From: Lacunisphaera sp.
GTDB taxonomy: Bacteria; Verrucomicrobiota; Verrucomicrobiia; Opitutales; Opitutaceae
Reading direction: 5' to 3'
Length of the DNA: 50,743 bases
Assembly (NCBI GenBank): GCA_009695095.1
Contig: SIBQ01000015.1
Coordinates: 1 to 50,743 of the forward strand
This document shows positions 1 through 8,380 of this stretch, one piece after another. Every line of letters starts with the position of its first letter. Within the stretch, counting starts at the first letter, position 1. Under the pieces are notes generated by a model. That model did not search any database, had not been told where the DNA came from, and worked only from the letters and a program-made list of their open reading frames with translations. The position numbers and the translations under genes were made by a program.

Positions 1-1307
1 CGCTTGCGGGCTATGGTAACTTCGTCTGTGGGCTCTACCAGCGAGACTACTACGCGCTTGGTCTTAGCGATGTATGACCGCGAGGTAGTGGATACGTCTC
101 CATGTCCAAGGAAGCCCCGGGCTTGCTCAAGGCCGTGAGCTTGAAAGACGAGCGAACCCGCGAGTTTACGGAGAACGTGAATCGGTTTTGGGTCAGTCAC
201 TCCTTTCGCCACCAGCCATTTGATGAGCCCTTCCCAAGTGCGATGAGGCGCAGCGTCCGCACGGTAAGAAGAGGCGGCGGATTTCTGGCGTTTGAAATCC
301 CCGCCCTTCAAGACGAATACAGAGTCGGGTTTATACCTCTTGGCGCGGCGGAGAATATCGACAGCAACGTCATCAAGTTCAATTTCCCGCGCAGATTCCT
401 CTGATTTCGGCTCGAAATATTCTGTAGCTTGGACGCGAAGAACGCTGTGCTTCAGGTCTACTTGAGCCCAGGTTAATAGGTCTGCTTCGGATCGGCGGAG
501 TCCCGCGAGCAGGCATAGCGAGAACGCAAGAAACTGCTGCGGGTGCAACTTTTCAAGGTCAGTCCGGGCAGCGGCGAACAACTGCGAGGGGTCCACCGAA
601 GAAATGAACCGTCGATGGCTTGTCCCGTAGGCGACGCCGGCGAATGGTAGCGGGTCGGGCAAGTTGACAACCTTGCCGAGCCCCGCAGCGAGAACGTCTT
701 TCGAGAACACTGCGCGTGCCATGCGAACTATTGAGTCAGCCGATACAGTCGCCGACCGACGCTTGACGGGATCGGCTCCACTAGCCGCGACTCGCTCTGC
801 CTTCCACTTTGCGACAGCGCCAACCGTCAGGGTGTCGAGGCGGACGGCGTTTACTGCCATTTTCCACGCGAGCGCCTCGGGAGCGTTGCGCGACGATGCC
901 TTTGCAGGCTTCTTGATTCCGGCGATCTCTCCAGCAATTTGGCGGAGCCGGAGAGCATACCCCAGAAATGAGACGGGACGGACTGTCGCCAGCTTCGATG
1001 CGACCGCGATTGCCTCGCCTACTGTCGCGGCCTTGGTCGGCTTAGGTTCCGGGCTCAATTCCACGAGCAGGGCTGGAAGACCGACAGCTTTCATCCGGAT
1101 CCAGTGATCCCGGGCCTTTCCGGCAGCCGTTTGCCGGTTGGCAGTGTGCAGGTTGATCCAAGAATCCCGTCCACCTTCACGGAATCGCACATACAACTCA
1201 GGTGTCTCGGTGCCCCTAATGGTGCGCGGACAAACCTTATGCTTCCAGCAATCTACGGAAGTCTTAGAGAGGCGCTCAGTGATGGCTGTGTCCCGTTTGT
1301 GTCCCAC
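1..1307 (-). CDS. Tyrosine recombinase (phage-type integrase), cut by left window edge
   Basis: An open frame on the minus strand runs from a stop at 1332-1334 to the window edge without interruption, about 435 codons from a GTG at 1307. It encodes a site-specific recombinase that would cut and rejoin DNA at att sites. Visible catalytic features by residue from that GTG: Arg271 in GLRRSEAD, a likely Lys301, His377-x-x-Arg380 in HVLRK, the LGHGDVSTT box with His402, and nucleophile candidate Tyr412. The His402-Tyr412 spacing is one residue longer than the usual nine. The N-terminal part has the look of arm and core-binding domains. The gene's 5' end faces a tRNA-Asn fragment 130 bp away, as in integrases of tRNA-integrated islands. 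The element therefore extends left of the window. The start is uncertain, as I see no good ribosome-binding site; the C-terminal end is not in the window. Confidence 0.88.
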   Translation of the reverse strand, partial: MGHKRDTAITERLSKTSVDCWKHKVCPRTIRGTETPELYVRFREGGRDSWINLHTANRQTAAGKARDHWIRMKAVGLPALLVELSPEPKPTKAATVGEAIAVASKLATVRPVSFLGYALRLRQIAGEIAGIKKPAKASSRNAPEALAWKMAVNAVRLDTLTVGAVAKWKAERVAASGADPVKRRSATVSADSIVRMARAVFSKDVLAAGLGKVVNLPDPLPFAGVAYGTSHRRFISSVDPSQLFAAARTDLEKLHPQQFLAFSLCLLAGLRRSEADLLTWAQVDLKHSVLRVQATEYFEPKSEESAREIELDDVAVDILRRAKRYKPDSVFVLKGGDFKRQKSAASSYRADAAPHRTWEGLIKWLVAKGVTDPKPIHVLRKLAGSLVFQAHGLEQARGFLGHGDVSTTSRSYIAKTKRVVVSLVEPTDEVTIARK

Positions 1308-1439
1308 TATTTTCGTCCGTAAGTCTCTTTTCTACTTCGCTTGTGTTCGTATCCATACTTCGTTTCTACTTTGTATCTAGCCTCTTATTAAGATGCTTAG
1401 CGAAAGAAAGCGAAGCCATACACAATCGCGAGTATAAAA

Positions 1440-1484
1440 CTGTTAATCACTTGGTCGAAGGTTCGATCCCTTCCCGGGCAGCCA
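1440..1484 (+). other. tRNA-Asn(GTT) 3' fragment, putative attR
   Basis: This reads as the 3' part of a tRNA starting at the anticodon loop (CTGTTAA, anticodon GTT). It has a variable loop, a T arm (GAAGG, TTCGATC, CCTTC), a 3' acceptor strand ccgggca, discriminator G and encoded CCA. No matching 5' half (expected start TGCCCGG) lies upstream, and the bases before the loop cannot form the anticodon stem, so it is not a working tRNA. A 3' tRNA fragment beside an integrase is the usual duplicated core left when an element inserts at a tRNA 3' end. Its orientation places the intact tRNA at the far left end of the element, outside the window. Confidence 0.78.
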
Positions 1485-1585
1485 TTATAGGCCAACGACT
1501 TACATTAGTTATCCTTTTTGTTTAGAAAGCGTCTTGTCGTATGCTTGACAGACAATGAGGGAAAGCGGACCGAAGCGCATGCTGT

Positions 1586-1740
1586 AATGGCTCTTAAATC
1601 GTTACCAATCGATGGGGGCGGGGGGGTCTGCGCAATCGTAGCCGGGAAGATTCCAATTGGTTCACTGCCCTCCCTTTGATTTTTTTAAAACGGGGCAAGG
1701 AGGCTGCCCAGATCACTCCCGTTTCAGGCGGTCAGGTCCA
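1586..1740. repeat. Dispersed ~155 bp repeat, copy A (tRNA-linked)
   Basis: This segment recurs at 19046-19200 at roughly 85 percent identity by eye. Shared words include the G-run followed by TCTGCGCAATCGTAGCC, then ATTCCAATTGGTTCACTGCC, and GGGGCAAGGAGGCTGCCCA. It contains a small GGGCA/TGCCC hairpin and an A/T-rich run. Copy A begins about 100 bp after the tRNA-Asn fragment; copy B begins about 260 bp after tRNA-Phe. No convincing reading frame spans it. It could be the remnant end of integrative elements or a non-coding repeat that tracks tRNA loci. Confidence 0.8.
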
Positions 1741-1911
1741 TACGGGCAAACCCCTGCAAACCCTACCAAATACCCCTGCTTGGGCTTAGAAGCCCCACCT
1801 GTGGGTGCTGTAGGGCCGCAAGCGCAGTGCCAGTGGGTGGGCAGGCTGTGGGCGTATCCGGGAGTGTAGAGCGTAGGAACCCATTACCCCCTGCCCTTGA
1901 ATGCTGGCATT

Positions 1912-1942
1912 AAAAAGGCTCACCCATTTTTCTAGGTGAGCC
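1912..1942 (-). terminator. Hairpin with T-run on minus strand
   Basis: GGCTCACC (1917-1924) pairs with GGTGAGCC (1935-1942) around a ten-base loop. On the minus strand the stem is followed by five T residues, giving the form of a rho-independent terminator. No recognised minus-strand gene ends just upstream, so it may serve an unseen short RNA from the 1943-2518 interval or be a relic. Confidence 0.5.
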
Positions 1943-2518
1943 AGAGATTGAATGACCGGTGACCCTACGCTGCGAACCGATTTAATCATCTCGCCGAATC
2001 TGCTAAGGCTCGTGTGAGTAGTGGCACGATTTTTAGCGACGCTCTGCTGAGGTCACTGGCTAACGACATCGAGAACTAAGAGGAAATCCCCTCGCCCGGT
2101 GTGGATTCAGAGGGATTGAGTGAGGAAATCCCGATGAGCGGTGGGATTTAATGGGTGAGAGCTGGTGAGCTACCGGAAATACGCGGGGTAACGGGATTAC
2201 CGGAGTATTAGACTAAGCTGACGCGGGAGAGTTTTTGGAATTTCGGTTCCAAAGATATTTTGGCTCGGGTTCATCGTAACCAGCTTCACTTAGCCTCTCA
2301 ACTCTCTCGCTCTCCGACTCCGGTAGGCCTCCGGCACCTTTCGTCGAAGATCGACAAACCAGACCCATTGCCCCAACCTCATCTCATCACTCCGACTAAC
2401 TCTCCGAGTGGCTCGAAAAAAAACGTATCCCGTCAATCCGATTGCGATGAAGGTAACTGACTCCAACAACTTGGCGCGAACGGTCAGGTGGGATTGCGTC
2501 CGCTTCCCATCTGAGCGT
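1943..2518. other. Intergenic stretch without recognisable gene
   Basis: I could not recognise a protein in any frame here; all frames are short and lack family resemblance. One plus-strand frame before the stop at 2077-2079 looks faintly protein-like (residues ending LLRSLANDIEN), which could be a fragment. Small inverted repeats occur, for example GGTAA/TTACC near 2187-2201 and GGAAATCCC-type words repeated near 2080-2150. It lies between the attachment-site region and the regulator's terminator, so it may be eroded element DNA. Confidence 0.4.
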
Positions 2519-2520
2519 CA

Positions 2521-2550
2521 AAAAAAAGAAAATTCCCGATGGGAATTTTC
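2521..2550 (-). terminator. Rho-independent terminator of the GntR-type regulator gene
   Basis: A ten-base perfect stem, GAAAATTCCC (2528-2537) with GGGAATTTTC (2541-2550), closes a three-base loop. On the minus strand it is followed by seven T residues (2521-2527 as A on the plus strand). It begins directly after the regulator stop codon at 2552-2554. Confidence 0.85.
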
Positions 2551-2551
2551 G

Positions 2552-3667
2552 TCACTTTCGAACAGGCCGGGTATGCGGCGGCTTCGTCTGGAAGGGTAGG
2601 TTAATCGGGACGCAAACGTCGCCTGCAAATTGTCTTTGGATTTGGGAGAACAGCGCCGCCGCAATCTGCTTTGTACTACTATACAAATAGGATGCCGGCA
2701 CGGGGCAGAGGAAATTGATCTCCGCGTGCTTGTGCAGAACCAATTTCAGGTCGGTTGGTACCGCGACACGTCGCTCGAGGATCGCGGTCACGACACCTGG
2801 GACACTGGTATCAGGAAACACCACCAACCCATCTGGTTTCTCCGTCCGGTCCCATAGTTTGCAGAATTCACCATACCCGAAGTTTTGCTGGGATTCGTCG
2901 GGCACAAAACCGTGGGCCATCCGGATCCAATCATCTCGTACAGTCAGGCCCTGCAGTCGGCAGGCATTCGAGAAGAGATTAGCAAAATCAGATCGTTCTG
3001 TCGCTGAACCAGTCGACTCCAAAATGGTGATTGCGCCGGCAGAGCGGCACCCTTGCTTGCGCAGTAGTGCAATCGAGGACTCGGCAAACTGGTTGAAATC
3101 GAGAGCCACTTTATTAGGTACTGCGGCGTACGTAAAGTAAGCGGTGGGAATCGGCAATTGCTGCATCCAGGCCACGAGTTCGCTGGGAACATCACTTGCA
3201 ATTAATGCCTGAATGTCGCGCCGATCGGCAGCTGTGATCAGATCCGCCCAAGGCTTTTTCCGATGATTCTCGGATCGCGGATCGAACCAAACCTTAAGAT
3301 TGACCTTTTCGCGCTCCAAGAGTTTCGCGAGTTCGACATGTACAGCTCGCTTAAACGCTTGGGCCTCATGCATCCAAATATTGGAGTCATAGTATACGCC
3401 AACATCCGTCAACCGGCTTGTATTGCGTTGATTTATGAACGTGCCGATCTTTGGTTGCCGCGTCAGCAGACCTTCCTTCACCAAGGGTGTCAGGGCGGCG
3501 TGAACGGTGCTGGGGTGGGTATTCCATTTTGTGGCTAGCTTGGCAGTGCTCGGCAGCTTGGTTCCTGGCGCGAGTTGACCGTTCAAGATCATCTCTCTCA
3601 ATTGTTCCCGGATCTGGAGATAAACCACTTTGGGACGATCAATGCGCAGTTTTAGTGAATCGCTCAT
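2552..3667 (-). CDS. GntR-family transcriptional regulator with LacI-like sensor domain
   Basis: A 371-residue DNA-binding regulator. Residues about 10-80 form a GntR winged helix (YLQIREQLREMI, LPSTAKLATKW, then EGLLTRQPKIGTFI). The remaining about 280 residues resemble a periplasmic-binding-protein/LacI-type ligand domain (DIQALIASDVP, NQFAESSIALLRKQGC, KPDGLVVFPDTSVPG), the architecture common in sugar-responsive regulators. It is divergent from the TonB receptor pseudogene at 4062, which suggests it controlled that receptor or a linked uptake locus. ATG start at 3667; a strong terminator lies right after the stop. The ligand is not evident. With the receptor broken, the regulator may have lost its adjacent target. 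Confidence 0.82.
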   Translation of the reverse strand: MSDSLKLRIDRPKVVYLQIREQLREMILNGQLAPGTKLPSTAKLATKWNTHPSTVHAALTPLVKEGLLTRQPKIGTFINQRNTSRLTDVGVYYDSNIWMHEAQAFKRAVHVELAKLLEREKVNLKVWFDPRSENHRKKPWADLITAADRRDIQALIASDVPSELVAWMQQLPIPTAYFTYAAVPNKVALDFNQFAESSIALLRKQGCRSAGAITILESTGSATERSDFANLFSNACRLQGLTVRDDWIRMAHGFVPDESQQNFGYGEFCKLWDRTEKPDGLVVFPDTSVPGVVTAILERRVAVPTDLKLVLHKHAEINFLCPVPASYLYSSTKQIAAALFSQIQRQFAGDVCVPINLPFQTKPPHTRPVRK

Positions 3668-4061
3668 ATATTCTTTCTACAGATAAAGCAAAAGAAGCGG
3701 CCCTGGTCAAATTGATTGGGACTTCCGGCGGGTTCTAGCAGCGCATTAGGGCATGACAGACCCACCACTCAGACAATCCAAGCCAGCAGGTCAAACCGCA
3801 GGCAATGCTGCGAGTGGCTCCTCACAAACAAGGGCTAATATGACGAACACCGTGAGGTCCGTGCGGTTTGGGTTGTCCAGCATGGGGACTAAAAAGGGAA
3901 TGACGCTTGACACATCTTAATCTATTATTCTGTATATTCACACGACAGGAAAAGAAAACAATACACGATGTCACCAGGTGCGTCCCCAGTTGCTTCGATC
4001 CAATTTCACCTCGCCTGATTTATCCGGAGTATTGAAGGCACAAACCCCAAGCAAAAGCCCC
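3668..4061. other. Divergent intergenic region between regulator and receptor
   Basis: About 390 bp separate the regulator start from the preferred receptor start. It contains a possible sigma-70 promoter (separate entry) and A/T-rich DNA at 3905-3960 in otherwise GC-rich surroundings. I see no clear palindromic operator and no gene. The short A/T-rich words near 3668-3690 and 3921-3940 share TATATTC, which could be part of a regulator site, but this is weak. Confidence 0.4.
3907..3938 (+). promoter_or_regulatory. Possible promoter of the TonB receptor gene
   Basis: A consensus -35 TTGACA at 3907-3912 is followed by A/T-rich DNA with TATATT at 3933-3938. The 20-base spacing is longer than the usual 17, so the -10 assignment is uncertain. 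The position, about 125 bp before the preferred receptor start, is reasonable for a divergent regulated promoter. Confidence 0.35.
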
Positions 4062-5591
4062 ATGAACCTCAAAAGACACTGTATGAATCTCTCAGGATTA
4101 TTCGTCCTGGCGCTATTTCTGTTAAATCCACTCTGTGCAGCGGAGAATTCCAGTGACGGTGAAAAGTCTGCGGAGACCATTGTGACGGGGCGCATTAAGA
4201 ATGCGGTCACTGACAAATATTTGAGTCGTGCGCGTGTTTCGGTTCGCGGGACTGAATTGACTGCATTCACCGACCAATTCGGCGTCTACCGTCTCGTTGG
4301 AGTTCCGGTTGGCCCATCTACTCTTACTGTTTTCTATACTGATTTGGATCCAAAGGATGTTGCCATCGATGTGACTGCGGGCAGCACGATCCAGCAAGAT
4401 ATCAATCTCACGAGCGCTTCGCGTTATTTAACGAAGGATGGGGAGGTTCTGGAAATGAACCCGTTTGTCGTATCAGCGAATCGGGAGACAGACGCCGATG
4501 CCATTGCCACCAACGAACAACGGTTTTCAGCGAATATTAAGAACGTCATTTCGACCGATGCCATGGGAGACATCGTTGGGAGCAACGCAGGCGAATTCTT
4601 GAAATACTTGCCAGGGCTTGTGGCCGAATACGATAACGCAGAGATTGGAGGAATCTCCATTCGCGGTATTGGAGCCGATATGACGGCTATCTATGTTGTC
4701 GGGAATCCCATCTCGACCGGCAACCAGTCGGGGCCTGGACGGCAAGTTGAGATGAAAACCTTGGCCCTAAACAATGTTTCGAGAATTGAGGTGACGAAGG
4801 TCCCGACCCCTGCGACCCCGGCGGACTCATTGGCGGGTTCGGTCAACATGGTGAGCAAGAGTGCTTTTGAGCGGAGTGGTGCCGAACTTCAATTTGGCGT
4901 GAACCTGACCGGCAACGGGAATGCCCTAACGTTAAAGAAGACACCCCACGGGTATCTTGATGAAAAGACCCACAAGATACTGCCGGGGTTTGATTTCGAT
5001 TACACTCTGCCAATCGGAAAAAACTTTGGCATCGTGCTTACCGGAATGGAGAGCAACAAATTTAATACTCAGAATCTCATTCAGACTGCATGGAACGCTG
5101 GTGGTACCGGAACCAATGCCTCATTTAGCCAGCCCTATTCCCGGTAATACGAGACCAGGCAGTTTCCTCGGCATACCGTGCGGACGGTATACAGTTTCAA
5201 AGCAGACTGGCGTCTGACACCCAACTCGATGCTCTCTCTTGGTGGCCGCTGGAGCCGCAACGTAAGCGCGCGCTCCGGAGGGAATCGTTTCACTCTAAAT
5301 GCTGGTACCACGGGGACCCCGACACCGGCTACGGGAGTGCCGTTGACGTATGGTCCTGATTTTGTGGTCGGCGCCACGGGGCGCGGATCTGTTACACTCT
5401 TTGGCGAATGGCAATACGGTGAGACCGCCAGTTACGGAACCGATCTAAGCTATCGGTATGATAACGGAATATGGATGGTTCAGGCGGTGGTGAATTCTAC
5501 GGATGCGGAACCTGAACTTAATCCGCGTGGGCGTATTGGTTCATTCAACAGTGTTACGGCTGTGCTCAACCAGGCGGTGAGGGTGACCTGA
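4062..5591 (+). pseudogene. TonB-dependent receptor, nonsense-interrupted and 3'-truncated
   Basis: The ATG at 4062 gives a signal peptide (MNLKRHCMNLSGLFVLALFL, then cleavage near AAE); an in-frame GTG at 3978 is less likely. Residues about 40-120 look like a carboxypeptidase-regulatory-like domain. A TonB plug follows (MNPFVVSANRETD, GGISIRGIGADMTAIYVVGNP), then early barrel strands. An in-frame TAA at 5145-5147 interrupts the frame, and the same frame continues (YETRQFPRHTVRTVYSFKAD) to a TGA at 5589-5591, so a CAA-to-TAA change is a simple explanation. About 510 codons remain, while family members usually exceed 900, and the barrel is unfinished. The terminal stop lies inside an IS-end-like sequence at 5584-5596. 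It was probably an outer-membrane substrate importer controlled by the neighbouring regulator. Confidence 0.82.
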
Positions 5592-5596
5592 CCCCG
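5584..5596. repeat. IS3-type terminal-repeat scar
   Basis: TGACCTGACCCCG here matches the end of the IS3-family element at 50595 and the terminal repeats of the miniature element at 19252-19360. It sits exactly where the receptor pseudogene ends and 0-3 bases before the mqo stop codon. No other IS sequence flanks it, so it is best read as a scar after insertion and deletion, although a chance match of 13 bases cannot be excluded. It also forms GGGTGAC/GTCACCC with the adjacent bases. Confidence 0.5.
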
Positions 5597-7099
5597 TCAC
5601 CCCAGCTGCAAAATCTCATTGGTCTTGCGCTGGACTTCTTCGAAACGGCCGGCGTTCTCCGGAAGCTTTCCGTCCTCGTCGTAGGTTGGGATCATCGCCC
5701 CTAGGCGCGCCTTCCCCTCGCTGCTGGCCAGCAGGTGCGGCAGGCAGTTCTTGATGACTTGCAGCCCGATGTCCACGCAGACAGAGGCGCCGGGCGACGC
5801 GCCGAGCAATGCGGAGATGGTGCGGTCGGAATTGGTGATGATCTCCGTGCCGTGGTGCACGATGCCCGCCTCGCCGTCGGTCTTCTTGATGGCCTGCACG
5901 CGAATGCCGGCGTCGATCAGCTTCCAATCCTCAGCCTTGGCCGCCGGATAAAAGATGTGCAGCACCTCCATCCGGTTCGCCATGCTTTGGGTGCCCTGCT
6001 GGATGAGATAGCGGACCAGCGGGATGTTGCTGGCTCCAATCTTGAGCAGCGTAACAAGATTGTCGGGCTTCACCGAGCGTAGCAGGTCGATCCAGCTGCC
6101 TTTCCGCTGGAGGAACCTCGTCGTCCACGCCGCGAACGGGCCGAACAGCAGTGTCTTTTTGCCGTCGAGCACGCGGGTGTCGAGGTGCGGCACGGCCATG
6201 GTCGGTGCAGCATCGAGGGCCTGCCCGTAGACCTTGGCCTGGTGCCGCTTGACGATCTCCGGGTTCTCGCAGACAAGCCATTGCCCGCCGATGGGAAACC
6301 CGCCGATGCCCTTGCTTTCGGAGATGCCGGACATCTGGAGCAGGTGCAGGCTGCCGCCGCCCGCGCCGACAAAGATGAATTTGCCGCGATTTTTCCGGAT
6401 TCCGCCGGTGGCGAGATCCCGGATGCTGACGTCCCAGCCCGCTTCCGATTTTTTCAAGTCAACAACCCGGTGGCCGCTGGCGATGCCGCAGCCGTCCTGC
6501 CGGGCGAACCAGGTGAGGAGCTTGCGGGAGATGACGCCGAAATTAACATCGGTTCCTCCATCCATCTTGGTCGCGGCGATCGGGACGTTCGGGTCCCGCC
6601 CCTCGACGAGGAGCGGAGACCAGCGGGCGATGGTCGCCCGGTTGGTGGTGTATTCCATTTCCCGAAAGAAATGGTGGGCCGTCATGCTGGCATGGCGCGC
6701 CCTGAGGAAAGCGACCTGCTCCGGCCCGTGGACAAAACTGATGTGCGGGACCTGGTTGATGAACTCCCGGGGATTGTCGGCCATGCCCTGCGCCACGGCA
6801 TAGCTCCAGAACTGCTTGGAGTGCTCGAACTGCTCGTAAATCTCGATCACTTTGGCGACGTTGACCGTGCCGTCCGCCTCACGTTCCGGCGTGTAGCTCA
6901 GCTCGCAAATGCCCGCGTGCCCGGTGCCTGCGTTGTTCCAGCCATGCGAGCTTTCCTGTGCCAGATCGTCCGTCACCTCATAAAGCTGGATTTTCAGGGC
7001 GGGCTGCAGGCACCTGAGCATCGCGCCCAGGTTGGCGGACATGACGCCACTACCGATCACGATGACATCAGGATCCGCGATGTGCGTAGAGTGCTTCAC
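5597..7099 (-). CDS. mqo: Malate:quinone oxidoreductase
   Basis: A 500-residue FAD enzyme that oxidises L-malate to oxaloacetate and passes electrons to membrane quinone, a TCA-cycle and respiratory-chain step at the inner membrane face. The N-terminus carries the dinucleotide-binding motif VIGSGVMSANLGAML (about residues 14-28). It continues with hallmark Mqo segments: SSHGWNNAGTGHAGICELSYTP, MDGGTDVNFGVISRKLL, FVGAGGGSLHLLQMSGI, GGFPIGGQWLVC, GPFAAWTTRFL and LLGASPGASVC. Length and ends fit the family (about 490-550), so the gene appears complete despite the IS-end scar touching its 3' side. The upstream gene on the same strand is broken. Confidence 0.97.
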   Translation of the reverse strand: MKHSTHIADPDVIVIGSGVMSANLGAMLRCLQPALKIQLYEVTDDLAQESSHGWNNAGTGHAGICELSYTPEREADGTVNVAKVIEIYEQFEHSKQFWSYAVAQGMADNPREFINQVPHISFVHGPEQVAFLRARHASMTAHHFFREMEYTTNRATIARWSPLLVEGRDPNVPIAATKMDGGTDVNFGVISRKLLTWFARQDGCGIASGHRVVDLKKSEAGWDVSIRDLATGGIRKNRGKFIFVGAGGGSLHLLQMSGISESKGIGGFPIGGQWLVCENPEIVKRHQAKVYGQALDAAPTMAVPHLDTRVLDGKKTLLFGPFAAWTTRFLQRKGSWIDLLRSVKPDNLVTLLKIGASNIPLVRYLIQQGTQSMANRMEVLHIFYPAAKAEDWKLIDAGIRVQAIKKTDGEAGIVHHGTEIITNSDRTISALLGASPGASVCVDIGLQVIKNCLPHLLASSEGKARLGAMIPTYDEDGKLPENAGRFEEVQRKTNEILQLG

Positions 7100-7104
7100 T
7101 TAGA

Positions 7105-7526
7105 TCAACGGCGCCGGCTCAGCACGGACTTTTTGTGACTCGCTTCGTCGGCGAGCCATTTATCGGCCGGCGGTGCGACGGCACGTACGCAGAGCATGTC
7201 CCAGACCGCGCCCACGACGTAAGCGGCGATACGGTTGATGCTGGTGTCGAAAAATCGAGCGCGACAAGCACACGGCTGAACGCCCCACCGCTCGCAATCT
7301 CCCCCAAGAGCGCGCGGACAGGGGCTTCGAGGATGACAACGTGATCGCTGCCGCAGCTGATAGGGCGGCTGGGGCGCAACAGCATGCGCGGGAGGAATTG
7401 CAATAGCGCCGGGACCTTGTCGGCCACCGACTCCATCGGGTGGTAGTGGCCGAGGGCGAGGCACGCTATGATAATGCGGCTTTGCGCGTAGGAATTACAG
7501 AACTCGCGCGGGACCGGCTTTCTCAT
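7105..7526 (-). pseudogene. Unidentified small gene with apparent frameshift
   Basis: Two overlapping minus-strand frames join into one plausible protein of about 139 residues if one base is added to the A5 run at 7250-7254 (T5 on the coding strand). The first part includes HVVILEAPVRALLGEI and FSRVLVALDF; after the shift it continues DTSINRIAAYVVGAVWDMLC to a stop at 7105. I do not recognise the family. It lies between the YugP-type protease gene and mqo, 20 bp downstream of the former and 6 bp upstream of the latter, so it could be part of that transcript. Either a real decayed gene, a base-call error, or a chance frame; the start at 7526 lacks a clear ribosome-binding site. Confidence 0.35.
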
Positions 7527-7545
7527 TTTGGAATAAGCAAAACGC

Positions 7546-8238
7546 TCAGTCGTCGCGGCGGCTGCCAGTCAGGATCAGCAGGATGTGCAGCAAGCTGCCG
7601 AGCGAGGCGACAAAGACCGCCACATATGTGAGCGCCGCGGCATCGAGGGTCTCGTTGACTCCGTCCATCTCTTCGCGCCCGAGGATGCCAAGATCAACCA
7701 GCTGGCCCTTCGCGCGGCGGCTGGCGTCGAACTCAACCGGCAGCGTGACCAGCTGGAACAAGCAGATGATCGCGAGGGCGAGCGCACCGATCATCAGCAT
7801 CTTGCCGCCAATCGCGGTGCTGATGAGCAAGATGCCGGCGAGGATAAGGAAGTTTGAGGCCCCGGCGGCGATTTGGGTAGCCGGCACCAAGGTCTGCCGT
7901 AGGGTCATCATGGAATAGCCAACCTTGTGCTGGATGGCGTGGCCGGCCTCGTGAGCCGAGACGCCCAGCGCCGCAAGGCTGGAGCCGCGGTAGTTTTCCG
8001 AGGACAGCGCGAGCCGCTTGTTTGAGGGATCATAGTGATCCGTCAGATGGCCGGGCACCTCGACGATCTCGACATCATGGATGCCGGCGCTTCCCAAGAC
8101 GGCGGCGGCGGCCTCGCGGCCGGTGATGTGGCCGCGCGAAGGTATCTGTGCGTTTTTTTTGTAGGCACTCGAGACGCGTATCTGCGCGTAGAGGCCGAAC
8201 AGGAAAGGTACAATCAGGAGGGCGATGTAGATGAGCAT
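7546..8238 (-). CDS. Zinc metallopeptidase, YugP family
   Basis: A 230-residue membrane-anchored protease of the YugP/neutral zinc metallopeptidase group. An N-terminal membrane helix (MLIYIALLIVPFLFGLYAQI) is followed by a soluble part with the zinc-binding HEAGH at residues 96-100, preceded by LAALGVSAHEAGHAIQ. Two or three further hydrophobic segments lie near residues 130-170 and 205-225. The conserved LPVEFDASRRA and LDAAALTYVA segments typical of the family are present. Length matches the family (about 225-240). The substrate is not known for most members. It is transcribed toward mqo; the TonB receptor gene ends 142 bp upstream on the same strand. Confidence 0.92.
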   Translation of the reverse strand: MLIYIALLIVPFLFGLYAQIRVSSAYKKNAQIPSRGHITGREAAAAVLGSAGIHDVEIVEVPGHLTDHYDPSNKRLALSSENYRGSSLAALGVSAHEAGHAIQHKVGYSMMTLRQTLVPATQIAAGASNFLILAGILLISTAIGGKMLMIGALALAIICLFQLVTLPVEFDASRRAKGQLVDLGILGREEMDGVNETLDAAALTYVAVFVASLGSLLHILLILTGSRRDD

Positions 8239-8380
8239 GGTGGAAATGGGTTATATAGTTGCGTGCAACACAGATTGCCACTTAGTGGCGGTTTGCCAGT
8301 GGAAAATGTCTGGCTGGAAACGCGCCAAATCGTTGTAAAGGGCGTCGGGCGAGATCAGGCTTGTCTGGCCGGGTTCAGCT

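Noticed and set aside
664..1107. Plus-strand open frame of 147 codons
   Set aside because: It is a shadow of the integrase, whose minus-strand frame shows all catalytic motifs over the same bases.
5581..5604. Rho-independent terminator for mqo or the receptor at GGGTGAC/GTCACCC
   Set aside because: The stem is seven bases but no T-run follows on either strand; it is better explained as part of the IS-end scar.
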